This document shows positions 56,329 to 64,000 of a stretch of DNA of 64,000 nt, piece after piece; position 1 is the first letter of the stretch; the number at the start of each line of letters is the position of its first letter. The notes under the pieces were generated by a model. The model was not told where the DNA came from. It did no database searches and saw only the letters and a program-made list of their open reading frames with translations. Location of the stretch: contig NZ_CH672405.1 of NCBI RefSeq assembly GCF_000152885.1, positions 305,771-369,770 on the forward strand, read 5' to 3'. The stretch is from Idiomarina baltica OS145. GTDB lineage: Bacteria; Pseudomonadota; Gammaproteobacteria; Enterobacterales; Alteromonadaceae. The translations under genes and the position numbers were made by a program.

Positions 56329-57515
56329 TAGTCCAGTCTCCCCGACGTTTTCGGATAGGCATCCGGATATTTGCGAATGTGTTCTTTAAGTTCTTCAAGC
56401 TGTTCTTTAAGCAACTCATTCGGTTGGTCGTAAACGTCATTGATAAGTTCATCAATGTGAGGAGCTGGCACTTTCTCGGCCTCTTTCAGTGCTGCTAAAA
56501 CGCTGGCTTTAACTTTCTCGTGCTGACTGGTGATGTGCTCTTCGGTCAACCAACCTTCGTTCAACATCCACTTTTGCAGACGTTCAAGCGGATCTTTCAC
56601 TTTCCACTCGTCTTCTTCATCACGCGTACGGTAGCCGGTCGGATCGTCTGAGGTTGAGTGACCCGACATACGATAAGACATCGCCTCGATTAATACAGGC
56701 TCGTCTTCTTCAACGGCGAGACGACGTGCTTCTTGGGTTGCTTTCAACACAGCAAACACATCATTACCGTCGACACGGATAGTTTTGATGCCGTAACCAA
56801 TACCACGGGGTGCGATACCATCACCGCCGTATTGCTCACCTTGAGACGGTGTAGAAATCGCATAACCGTTATTTCGACAGAAGAAGATTACCGGCACTTT
56901 ATAAACTGATGCCATGTTCAGGGCAGCGTGGAAGTCACCTTCAGATGCCGCACCTTCACCGAAGTAGCAGATAGTACATTTGCCGGTTTTATCCATTTTT
57001 TGGCCAAACGCGTAACCGGTCGCCTGTGGAATCTGAGTACCCAGAGGTGAACTGATGGTCATGAAGTTAAGCTCACGACATCCGTAGTGAACCGGCATCT
57101 GACGCCCTTTACCAAGATCTTGTTCGTTTGAGAACAACTGGTTCATGAACTGTTCAACGGTAAATCCACGATAAGCCAGCGCGCCTTGCTCACGGTATTG
57201 ACCCATGATCATGTCGCCTTGGTCTAACGCCGCGGCTGAAGCCACACTTTCAGCTTCTTCGCCACGCGAAGCCAAGTAGAAACTAATACGACCTTGGCGT
57301 TGTGCGGCAATCATGCGTTCATCCAAGGTACGGATGAACAGCATAGTGTCATGAATTTTAACGATGAGATCCTTGTCGTACTCTGGCATCTCAACGCCTT
57401 TATGTAAGCTGCCGTCTTCTTTAAGAAGCTGCAACATGGGAATAGTTACTGAGTCACTGTCAAACCACTGTGACTGGGTCACTATCTCTGTATTGTGTTT
57501 TTTATCCTTGGCCAT
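56328..57515 (-). CDS. bkdA1: Branched-chain keto-acid dehydrogenase E1 alpha subunit
   Basis: A 395-residue E1 alpha subunit. The thiamin-diphosphate motif is [25 protein letters not shown] (about residues 187-211) with GYAIS nearby. The loop [12 protein letters not shown] (about 287-298) is the typical conserved serine loop. The N-terminus has [24 protein letters not shown]. It opens the bkd operon; a LiuR-like operator and a promoter lie about 50 bases upstream. Without BkdR or lpd nearby, regulation by LiuR is the best guess. Confidence 0.95.
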   Translation of the reverse strand: MAKDKKHNTEIVTQSQWFDSDSVTIPMLQLLKEDGSLHKGVEMPEYDKDLIVKIHDTMLFIRTLDERMIAAQRQGRISFYLASRGEEAESVASAAALDQGDMIMGQYREQGALAYRGFTVEQFMNQLFSNEQDLGKGRQMPVHYGCRELNFMTISSPLGTQIPQATGYAFGQKMDKTGKCTICYFGEGAASEGDFHAALNMASVYKVPVIFFCRNNGYAISTPSQGEQYGGDGIAPRGIGYGIKTIRVDGNDVFAVLKATQEARRLAVEEDEPVLIEAMSYRMSGHSTSDDPTGYRTRDEEDEWKVKDPLERLQKWMLNEGWLTEEHITSQHEKVKASVLAALKEAEKVPAPHIDELINDVYDQPNELLKEQLEELKEHIRKYPDAYPKTSGRLD

Positions 57516-57557
57516 AACCTTCTCTTTCGGTTTTAAGCAGGGTGTAAATTTGCCGCT

Positions 57558-57586
57558 ACTTTACCTTTACGTAAAGTGTCATGCAA
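57558..57586 (-). promoter_or_regulatory. bkd promoter with LiuR-like operator in the spacer
   Basis: TTGCAT (57586-57581) and TAAAGT (57563-57558) on the minus strand are 17 bases apart. The 16-base near-palindrome TTTACCTTTACGTAAA (57560-57575) overlaps the spacer and -10. It matches the TTTACGT-NN-ACGTAAA motif I associate with LiuR, apart from one base. Confidence 0.55.
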
Positions 57587-57660
57587 ACAGCCCACGGGAG
57601 AATATCCAGTGGGCCTAGTGTAAATGGAAACGAACAGTTTTAACAAATATTATGCGGAGA

Positions 57661-58695
57661 TTAGACCAGCTCGAGTGATTCTGTCGGTACTCGGATTACG
57701 GTCAACAAAGCGCGTTGCCCTAATGCCACCTGCGCATTGGGGAAAATAATATGTTCGCCATCATGCTGTGCGTAAATATTTTCGCCACCATCTATCGCTA
57801 ATAGATCGCCTTTATCAAAAGCGGTGAAGTTAGCTACGTCATCGGCGAAATTAAGTTCAAATTCTTCGTGTTGACGATTAATCGTTTGCGCTTCAGCAAA
57901 CATAAAGTGCTGTTCTGGTTCAAACTCAGGGAAACTAAGTGCTTGCTCACCCACTAGCCGACGCAGCGTATCTTCTGCCGCTTGGAAATCCGCACGATTA
58001 TTCTCGCCAAATTTTTTCACTTTACCCAGCTCAACGGTAAATGCCTGAGCTCCGAAGGTGTTGTATGAAAAATAAGAAAACGTTGTGGTCGGCTGTTGAT
58101 TTAATAAAATAGTATCAACACCGCACGCGAGTAAAAACTGCAATTGCTCACGATGATATGGCTTACCGTCGGTAAACGGATGAACGGCAAATTTTTCGCG
58201 CTTCGAGTCGCGAATAGCGGTATGTAAATCATAGTGATAACGGCGACGTTCTCGCTGTGGCGCCGATGTGTAAAAACGCTCGCAATAGCCTTCAATTTTT
58301 TTCGCACGCTCGCGTTCTTTATTCTGTTGATCACCTTGACTATGCGCACCGCTAAATAAACGGTTCATATTTTCTTCAACAAACCGCTGTTCAATATTAA
58401 TTGAAGCCGGGTTTGCAATTAGAAACAGAACGCGATGAGCGACTGTCTGCTTACCCGAAATAATGTCTTGAATAATATCGCTGCAAATTTCAATGGGGGC
58501 GGTTTCGTTGCCATGAACCGCACACGATAAAATAATATCTTTGTCGCCGGTATGCTTCGGTTCAACAACCAGCACGCCACTGTCCCAAACCGTTAATTGA
58601 GTACCGTTATCTAGTGTTTTCTGAAATTGTTCGGGGTAGCCCCACTCATGTTCTCGAGTCCAGTTAAGAAAATTGCTAAACACTTGGTCCACCAT
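57661..58695 (-). CDS. astE: Succinylglutamate desuccinylase-type zinc hydrolase (AstE-like)
   Basis: A 344-residue M14-fold enzyme. Zinc ligands are His61 and Glu64 in SCAVHGNETAPIEI, with the third His in YDLHTAI (about residue 157). Catalytic Glu is expected in VELGKVKKFGENN. In arginine succinyltransferase catabolism AstE splits N2-succinylglutamate into succinate and glutamate. The rest of the ast pathway is not in the window. The gene starts one base after the DUF599 stop and is translationally coupled to it. An aspartoacylase-like substrate is possible. Confidence 0.88.
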   Translation of the reverse strand: MVDQVFSNFLNWTREHEWGYPEQFQKTLDNGTQLTVWDSGVLVVEPKHTGDKDIILSCAVHGNETAPIEICSDIIQDIISGKQTVAHRVLFLIANPASINIEQRFVEENMNRLFSGAHSQGDQQNKERERAKKIEGYCERFYTSAPQRERRRYHYDLHTAIRDSKREKFAVHPFTDGKPYHREQLQFLLACGVDTILLNQQPTTTFSYFSYNTFGAQAFTVELGKVKKFGENNRADFQAAEDTLRRLVGEQALSFPEFEPEQHFMFAEAQTINRQHEEFELNFADDVANFTAFDKGDLLAIDGGENIYAQHDGEHIIFPNAQVALGQRALLTVIRVPTESLELV

Positions 58696-58696
58696 C

Positions 58697-59416
58697 TTAC
58701 TCCTTCACTTTTTTCCCGGGGACAAACCCTTTGGTCGCTAGCAAATCACGTAATACCCGTGATTTATATTCACGCCGGTACAGTACCCAGACGACGATGG
58801 CGCTTGAGATCACCAGCATCACCGGATGCAAAAACCATGACATGTACGCGAGTGCAAAATAATACGTTCTTAAGCCTTTATTATATTCATGACCGGATTG
58901 GTCCAATACTTTCGCAGCATGACGAGCAAACTCTTCCCGTTCTTCTTCTGGGCGCTGATTTTGCTGATAATTTACGCTGACACCAAGTAACACTGACACG
59001 AAACCAAACTGCCGTATAGCCCAAGTAAATTTGAAAAATGCGTAGATAAATATAAGCGCTAGCACAGCAAGCTTAAACTGCACCATATTCACATGAGCGG
59101 TGGGTGTTAGCGGTAGTTCGTTGAGTACATTTACAAGCTGGTCGGCATGCGCAAGTACGGTAATTACACCCGCCAACACCAGAATGGTCGAAGATGCGAA
59201 AAACGTCACTGTACGTTCGACGTTACCGATAAGTGATGCATCGGCAATTTGATTATCTTTGTGCATCACGTTACGCATCCAATCAATACGCAGCTCACAC
59301 AAAATACTGGACAAACAGTGTGTGGTTTTAGCGCGCTTACGCGCGAACAGAGAATAACCTATCCAGCAAACAAAAAAGAACAACAAAACAATGATGTCGA
59401 TCATTGATAGCAGCAT
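58697..59416 (-). CDS. DUF599 family membrane protein
   Basis: About 240 residues. The ATG at 59416 is preferred: it is preceded by GGGGAC, and it begins the first hydrophobic helix; an upstream ATG at 59446 would add ten residues. Four or more membrane segments are visible (MIDIIVLLFFFVCWIGYSLF; TVTFFASSTILVLAGVITVL; FKLAVLALIFIYAFFKFTW; MSWFLHPVMLVISSAIVVWVLY), with the family block RQFGFVSVLLGVSV and a basic tail. Function is unknown. It is co-transcribed with astE, which is the only clue to its role. Confidence 0.8.
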   Translation of the reverse strand: MLLSMIDIIVLLFFFVCWIGYSLFARKRAKTTHCLSSILCELRIDWMRNVMHKDNQIADASLIGNVERTVTFFASSTILVLAGVITVLAHADQLVNVLNELPLTPTAHVNMVQFKLAVLALIFIYAFFKFTWAIRQFGFVSVLLGVSVNYQQNQRPEEEREEFARHAAKVLDQSGHEYNKGLRTYYFALAYMSWFLHPVMLVISSAIVVWVLYRREYKSRVLRDLLATKGFVPGKKVKE

Positions 59417-59530
59417 AGCGTCCCCACACCTGATAATTGTGCCCACATTAATCGGCTTATGTTAACAGTTTATGACAACTTTGATGAGCGCAATTTAAAT
59501 TTAAACCGTAATGCTACCTCAACCAGACAC

Positions 59531-59562
59531 AAAAAAGCCGAGCACGGAGGCTCGGCCTTTTG
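59531..59562 (-). terminator. Intrinsic terminator of the RND efflux operon
   Basis: GCCGAGC (59537-59543) and GCTCGGC (59550-59556) form a stem with A/T extension. On the minus strand it is followed by TTTTTTGTG, 13 bases after the permease stop. Confidence 0.85.
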
Positions 59563-59574
59563 CAGCGCATTAAA

Positions 59575-62500
59575 TTAATAATCTTTTAATGCTTCTTCCG
59601 TAGTTTCTTCTTTGGGCTTAGGTGGTTTCGCCAAACCATACCAAGACAACATCGTTTGCGTGTTGCGTTTTGCATCATCCAAAATCAGGTAGAGACATGG
59701 AATCAGCAACAAGGTAATAATCGTTGCGAAAATAATACCAAATGCCAAGGATATCGCCATTGGAATAACGATCTTCGCCTGTAATGACTTCTCTAGCACG
59801 ATTGGTAGTAAGCCGAAGAACGTCGTTAACGATGTCAGCGTAATCGCTCGGAAGCGTCGACAGCCCGCATCTAACACCGCATGACGCAATTGCGTACCCT
59901 CTTCACGCGCTCGGTTGACATAGTCGACCATTACCAAAGAGTCATTTACCACGACCCCGGCTAAAGCAATGATGCCGAACAAACTCAGGATGCTTACCGG
60001 CATACCCAAAATCCAGTGGCCAATAATCGCACCAATAATACCGAACGGAATTACTGACATTATGATAAGCGGCTGGCTGTATGAGCGCAGTGGCACAGCC
60101 ATCAGCGCGTATACCGCAAACATAGCTAATACGCCACCAATGGCCAATGAACTAGTCGCTTCCGCCTCATCTTGAGTCGCGCCTTGCAAACCAAACCCAA
60201 CACTTGGATGACCCTCCAAGATCTCAGGTAATTTCACGTTGCGGATCTCTTGCACGATACTAGAGGGCTCGACTTCATCCTTGTTCACGCGAGCTCTCAC
60301 GTTTACTGAACGCTGACGATCGATACGCGTAATGGTGTCATAACCTTGCGAGTGTTCAATCTCAGCCAACTCGGTAAACGGAATCTCGCCGCCATCCGCT
60401 GTACGTAACTTCATATCTTGCAAGTTACCCACGGATTGACGTTGAGATTCAGGGTAGCGCACCATGACTTTAATTTCTTCGTCGCCACGCTGAATACGTT
60501 GCGCCTCAGCTCCATAGAAGGCATAACGCACTTGCGTAGCCAACTCGCCAAGATCAATACCCATGGCTTCTGCGAGTGGTTTGGTTTTGAGCAAAATCTC
60601 ATCTTTGCCGTCACCGAATGTATCTTCGATATCAAACACACCATCGTAAGTCGACATGACTTGCTTCAGCTCGTCCGCTGCAGATTTAAGCTCATTGAGA
60701 TTTTGTCCCGTCAACTGGAACTCGATATCGAAGCCACTGCCACCGCCAATACCACCTTGGAAGTTAACGGTACGTACACCGGCTAATTCTGGCACGTTTT
60801 CGCGCCATTTATTAACAATCGCATAGCCGTCGATCTCACGTTCTTCGCCTTTTTTCAACTCAGCAAAGATAGTGCCGCCGGTATTACCGTTCATCCAAAT
60901 ATTGGTATGACGAACAACACCAGAGCCTTCTTCTTCAGCGATAGTTTCATCGACCGACTTAAGCCCGTTCTCGACCGCTTTTAAGACTTCAATAGTGCGC
61001 TCTTCCGACGTTCCTGGCTGCATTTCAATGTTTGCCTGAATAAAGTCACTCGGGATATCTGGGAAAAAGACCCAGCGCACAATCCCACCATTGATTAAGC
61101 CAATCATCAAAATCAGCATCCCCACAAAAGTTGCGAGCGTGGTGTAACGATAATGCAAACACTTTTTAAGGAACGGCCGATAATAGCCAGTTACGAAGCG
61201 CTGAACAGCGTCGGCAAACCGGTTACGGAAGCGCTGAAAAGCATTCGGTTTATCTTTGCCATCTTTTGAGTACTTCATATGAGCGATATGCGCAGGCAAT
61301 ATCAACTTAGACTCAATTAACGAGAACATTAAGCAAAGGATGACGACCCAAGCAATAGACTCCCAAATCGCGCCCATACCGCCATCCACCATCAGCATAG
61401 GCACGAACGCCACCATGGTAGTCAGAACACCAAACGTCGCAGGCATCGCAACCCGCTTAGCGCCACGAACCACGTTGTCTATCGACTTTCCTTTTTCCTC
61501 AATCTCGGTATAGGCACTTTCACCTATCACAATGGCATCATCCACGACGATACCGAGCACTAATATGAAACCAAACAAGGAAATCATATTAATGGATACA
61601 TCAAACATCGGTAGCGGCATTAGCGCTATGGTGCCTAAGAAACACACAGGAATACCGATCATGACCCAGAATGCCAATCGCAGTTGCAAGAACAACGACA
61701 GCATGAGGAAAACTAACAGTCCACCCATCCACATGTTGTTTAACATGAGATCGAGACGACCTTGCAAGTAATAAGATGAATCGCCCCAATAGGCAACTTT
61801 AACCTCATCAGGGAGTGAAGCATTTTTACGTTGCGCGTAGTTTTTCACGACTTCAGCAATCTTCAGGTCATTTTGATCACCGACTGAGTTGACCCGAACA
61901 AAGGTCGCTGGCTTACCATCGAAACGAGTGAATGCTTCCGTCTCAACAAATCCATCAGTAACTTGAGCGATATCACCTAAGGTTAATCGCGTACCATCAG
62001 GACGACTGATCAGAACGATTTTCTCAAACTCATCTCCGACATACGCCTGATTATTAGCTCGTAATAAAATATCGCCATTGGGCGTTTTGATAGAACCACC
62101 GGCGACATCAAGCGATGTACCACGCACTGCATTAACAATTTGCTGGAAGCTCAAGCCATAGCGTTCAAGGTCTTCTTGCGAGATTTCGACCGCAATTTCG
62201 TAGTTACGCGCACCGACCACTTCGACTTTGGTGATACCGCCCACTTGCTTAAGATCATCTCGGACTTCTTTAGCTAACTCTTTGCGTTGCCGCTCCGTCA
62301 CATCACCGTAGACGGTCATCCAAATCACATTACGATTAGGTCGCACGCGGTAGATATTGGGCTTTTCAATCTGTTGCGGAAAATTGGGGATGGCATCCAC
62401 CAACATTTTTACTTCGTCCATCACCACTTGCACATCGTAATCGGGTTCGACTTCGATAGTGACCGAGCCAAGACCCTCTTGAGATCTCGATGTCATCTCC

Positions 62501-62760
62501 TCAACACCATCGACATCTTCAAGCGCATCTTCGATTAACATGATGACGCCTTGCTCAACTTCCTGAGGCGCAGCACCTGGAAATGGCACCTGAATACTGA
62601 TTACGTTCAGTGAAATTTCCGGAAACATTTGCTTGCGGACACTGAATATAGACATCGCGCCCGCAACTACAATTAGGAATAATAGCAGGTTAGCGGCAAC
62701 CGAATTACGCGCGAACCATGCAATAATGCCCTTATTGGTATCTTCTGTACTCATTGTCAT
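59575..62760 (-). CDS. RND efflux permease (hydrophobe/amphiphile type)
   Basis: A 1061-residue inner-membrane RND pump. The proton-relay motif in TM4 reads GIVVDDAIVIGESAYTEIEE (about residues 401-420), with two adjacent aspartates as in AcrB-type drug pumps and unlike the metal pump CzcA in this window. Periplasmic porter domains include FPGAAPQEVEQGVI. About 12 membrane helices are expected, and the second-half MTLTSLTTFFGLLP-like block is present as TLTSLTTFFGLLPIVLEKS. It is second in an operon with the adaptor gene upstream. No outer-membrane partner is visible, so it may use TolC from elsewhere. The substrate is unknown. Confidence 0.93.
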   Translation of the reverse strand: MTMSTEDTNKGIIAWFARNSVAANLLLFLIVVAGAMSIFSVRKQMFPEISLNVISIQVPFPGAAPQEVEQGVIMLIEDALEDVDGVEEMTSRSQEGLGSVTIEVEPDYDVQVVMDEVKMLVDAIPNFPQQIEKPNIYRVRPNRNVIWMTVYGDVTERQRKELAKEVRDDLKQVGGITKVEVVGARNYEIAVEISQEDLERYGLSFQQIVNAVRGTSLDVAGGSIKTPNGDILLRANNQAYVGDEFEKIVLISRPDGTRLTLGDIAQVTDGFVETEAFTRFDGKPATFVRVNSVGDQNDLKIAEVVKNYAQRKNASLPDEVKVAYWGDSSYYLQGRLDLMLNNMWMGGLLVFLMLSLFLQLRLAFWVMIGIPVCFLGTIALMPLPMFDVSINMISLFGFILVLGIVVDDAIVIGESAYTEIEEKGKSIDNVVRGAKRVAMPATFGVLTTMVAFVPMLMVDGGMGAIWESIAWVVILCLMFSLIESKLILPAHIAHMKYSKDGKDKPNAFQRFRNRFADAVQRFVTGYYRPFLKKCLHYRYTTLATFVGMLILMIGLINGGIVRWVFFPDIPSDFIQANIEMQPGTSEERTIEVLKAVENGLKSVDETIAEEEGSGVVRHTNIWMNGNTGGTIFAELKKGEEREIDGYAIVNKWRENVPELAGVRTVNFQGGIGGGSGFDIEFQLTGQNLNELKSAADELKQVMSTYDGVFDIEDTFGDGKDEILLKTKPLAEAMGIDLGELATQVRYAFYGAEAQRIQRGDEEIKVMVRYPESQRQSVGNLQDMKLRTADGGEIPFTELAEIEHSQGYDTITRIDRQRSVNVRARVNKDEVEPSSIVQEIRNVKLPEILEGHPSVGFGLQGATQDEAEATSSLAIGGVLAMFAVYALMAVPLRSYSQPLIIMSVIPFGIIGAIIGHWILGMPVSILSLFGIIALAGVVVNDSLVMVDYVNRAREEGTQLRHAVLDAGCRRFRAITLTSLTTFFGLLPIVLEKSLQAKIVIPMAISLAFGIIFATIITLLLIPCLYLILDDAKRNTQTMLSWYGLAKPPKPKEETTEEALKDY

Positions 62761-62766
62761 GACCTC

Positions 62767-64000
62767 TTAGCGGTTCGCGTTGCTCGCCGTTTGTTCGTTG
62801 CCGGCTTCGCCACTATCCGACTCTGCTGATGGCGGGTTATCGCCTTCTTGTTGTTCTTTTTGTGCAGTCGACTCCATCTGTGACGGGAGCGGATCACCCT
62901 CTAAACGAACAGGTGTGCCAGGCAACGGATTAGCTAACTGTGTTAACACGACCTTGTCACCACGCTCCAGTCCGCCACTGATGATTGAATCATTACTCTG
63001 GGTGCGAATGACTTGTACGGTACGATGCTTAAGAACACGTTCGTCATCGACAATCCAAACTGAGCTATCTTCGTTGATCGCATAAGTCGGTACACTCATG
63101 ACATTCGATACCGATTGACCTTCAATCTTAGCATCGACAAAGCGGCCAAAGCGTAGCGGTGCATTGTGTGTGTTGCCATCAAGGTTGTATGGGTCTTTAA
63201 CTTCCACAACACCATAAACAACGCGGCTATTTTCATCTAACACGCCTTCGGTACGCACCAAGCGCCCTTGCCAATCAGTACTGATACCGTTCACCATCGA
63301 CTGAAGGTGTACCATCGGCTGTTTACCTTCGCTCGGCATGTCAAGATACGTCGTATCTAAGTCGCTCAGTGGCAGGCGAACTTCGGCGGTACCGGTGCCA
63401 TATAACATAGCAACTTGACTGCCTGAGCCGACAAACTGACCTAAGTCAGCTTGCTTCGACCGCAAGATAGCATCAAAAGGCGCGCGTATTGTCGTACGCT
63501 CTAAGTTGCGTTTTGCCATTGCTAAATTAGCTTCAGCTGATTCAACCGCAGAAAGTGCGCTGGCAAGCTGAGGTTTGCGTAAACCTAATGCAGGCGCTTC
63601 ACCGTCTTTAAACATCGCCCACTCTTCTTCAGCAACACGAGCGCGGGCTTTTTCTTCCTCAAGTGCAGACTGCGCTTGTAGCAACTGTGCTTTTGCTTGT
63701 TGGACAGCGACCTTGTAATCACTTGGGTCAATCTGCAACAACATGTCGCCTTTGCTGAAAAAGCCACCGGCATTAAAGTTATCAGCGATGTCGATGACCT
63801 GACCGCTTACCTCAGAAAGTAGCTGAGTGCTGTGCTTAGGTCTTACAGTTCCCTGTGAATCAACAATAAATGTCATATTCTCAGGCTGGACCTCTTTCAC
63901 CTCGACCATTGGCGCCGGTTTTACGTTTTGTTTTTTCTCGGGAGGTTTACCCATCATACTCGCCAACACGGCGAGTCCGATAAATAGAAGTATAATAACG
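62767..64000 (-). CDS. RND periplasmic adaptor (partial at the 5' end)
   Basis: At least 410 codons are visible and the frame stays open to the right edge, so the true start lies outside the window. The end-most residues (VIILLFIGLAVLASMMG) are a membrane anchor. The adaptor fold follows: PENMTFIVDSQGTVRPKHSTQ, LLSEVSGQVIDIADNFNAGG (lipoyl half), a helical hairpin (QQAKAQLLQAQSALEEEKARAR), FDAILRSKQADLGQFVGSGSQV (second lipoyl half), and a beta-barrel. The C-terminal 40 residues are Ser/Glu/Asn-rich and disordered. It is the membrane-fusion partner of the permease 6 bases downstream. Confidence 0.9.
   Translation of the reverse strand, partial: VIILLFIGLAVLASMMGKPPEKKQNVKPAPMVEVKEVQPENMTFIVDSQGTVRPKHSTQLLSEVSGQVIDIADNFNAGGFFSKGDMLLQIDPSDYKVAVQQAKAQLLQAQSALEEEKARARVAEEEWAMFKDGEAPALGLRKPQLASALSAVESAEANLAMAKRNLERTTIRAPFDAILRSKQADLGQFVGSGSQVAMLYGTGTAEVRLPLSDLDTTYLDMPSEGKQPMVHLQSMVNGISTDWQGRLVRTEGVLDENSRVVYGVVEVKDPYNLDGNTHNAPLRFGRFVDAKIEGQSVSNVMSVPTYAINEDSSVWIVDDERVLKHRTVQVIRTQSNDSIISGGLERGDKVVLTQLANPLPGTPVRLEGDPLPSQMESTAQKEQQEGDNPPSAESDSGEAGNEQTASNANR

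Noticed and set aside
1..64000. CRISPR arrays, insertion sequences and tRNA genes
   Set aside because: No regularly spaced repeats, transposase or complete tRNA cloverleaf were recognised; the only close direct repeat noted is the hsdS pair.

Overview
The window looks like a chromosomal segment of a marine gammaproteobacterium close to Idiomarina/Pseudidiomarina (Alteromonadales). This is inferred from gene content and protein style: a purM-purN pair, a FadE-type acyl-CoA dehydrogenase with a FadR-like operator, a bkdA1-bkdA2-bkdB branched-chain keto-acid dehydrogenase operon with a LiuR-like operator, an AstE-like protein, and a tmRNA with tag ANDDNYALAA. No search was run, so the genus is a best guess.

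Region 1 (1 to about 32.4 kb) is accessory. A partial tRNA-binding protein and two small genes come first. A broken lysR remnant follows, abutting the 3' end of a two-gene Druantia type III-like anti-phage locus (druH, then the giant helicase druE, minus strand). Divergent from it is a type I restriction-modification operon (hsdM, hsdS, a GIY-YIG/DUF4357 gene, hsdR, a YgjP-type metallopeptidase). It is trailed by a SEC-C protein, a HipA-like kinase overlapping a DUF3037 gene, and a short tyrosine recombinase. Next is a Co/Zn/Cd-type RND efflux operon (small secreted protein, czcC, czcB, czcA). A compact metal cassette follows: a CadR/PbrR-type MerR regulator, divergent from a cation transporter and an extra lspA through a MerR-type promoter with a 19-bp spacer. 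A P4-type integrase then sits just downstream of the 3' end of ssrA. This layout suggests that some or all of the region is a genomic island inserted at ssrA; the far attachment site was not found.

Region 2 (about 32.5 to 64 kb) is ordinary housekeeping and metabolism: ssrA, elbB and an Old Yellow Enzyme family oxidoreductase; a surface lipoprotein with a short collagen-like stretch; a GNAT/peptidase C39 fusion; a TrkH potassium transporter; purM-purN; a DUF3108 protein; fadE; a Bcr/CflA exporter; a 5'-nucleotidase; an isopenicillin-N-synthase-like oxygenase; rnhB; an abgT gene broken by one in-frame TAG; a soluble two-PAS chemoreceptor; a VOC protein; an EamA exporter; the bkd operon; astE with a DUF599 gene; and an RND efflux permease with its adaptor running off the right edge.

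The defence systems recognised belong to known classes. The least explained pieces are DruH, the SEC-C / HipA-like kinase / DUF3037 cluster next to the restriction operon, the secreted TIMP-like protein, and the small secreted protein that leads the czc operon.
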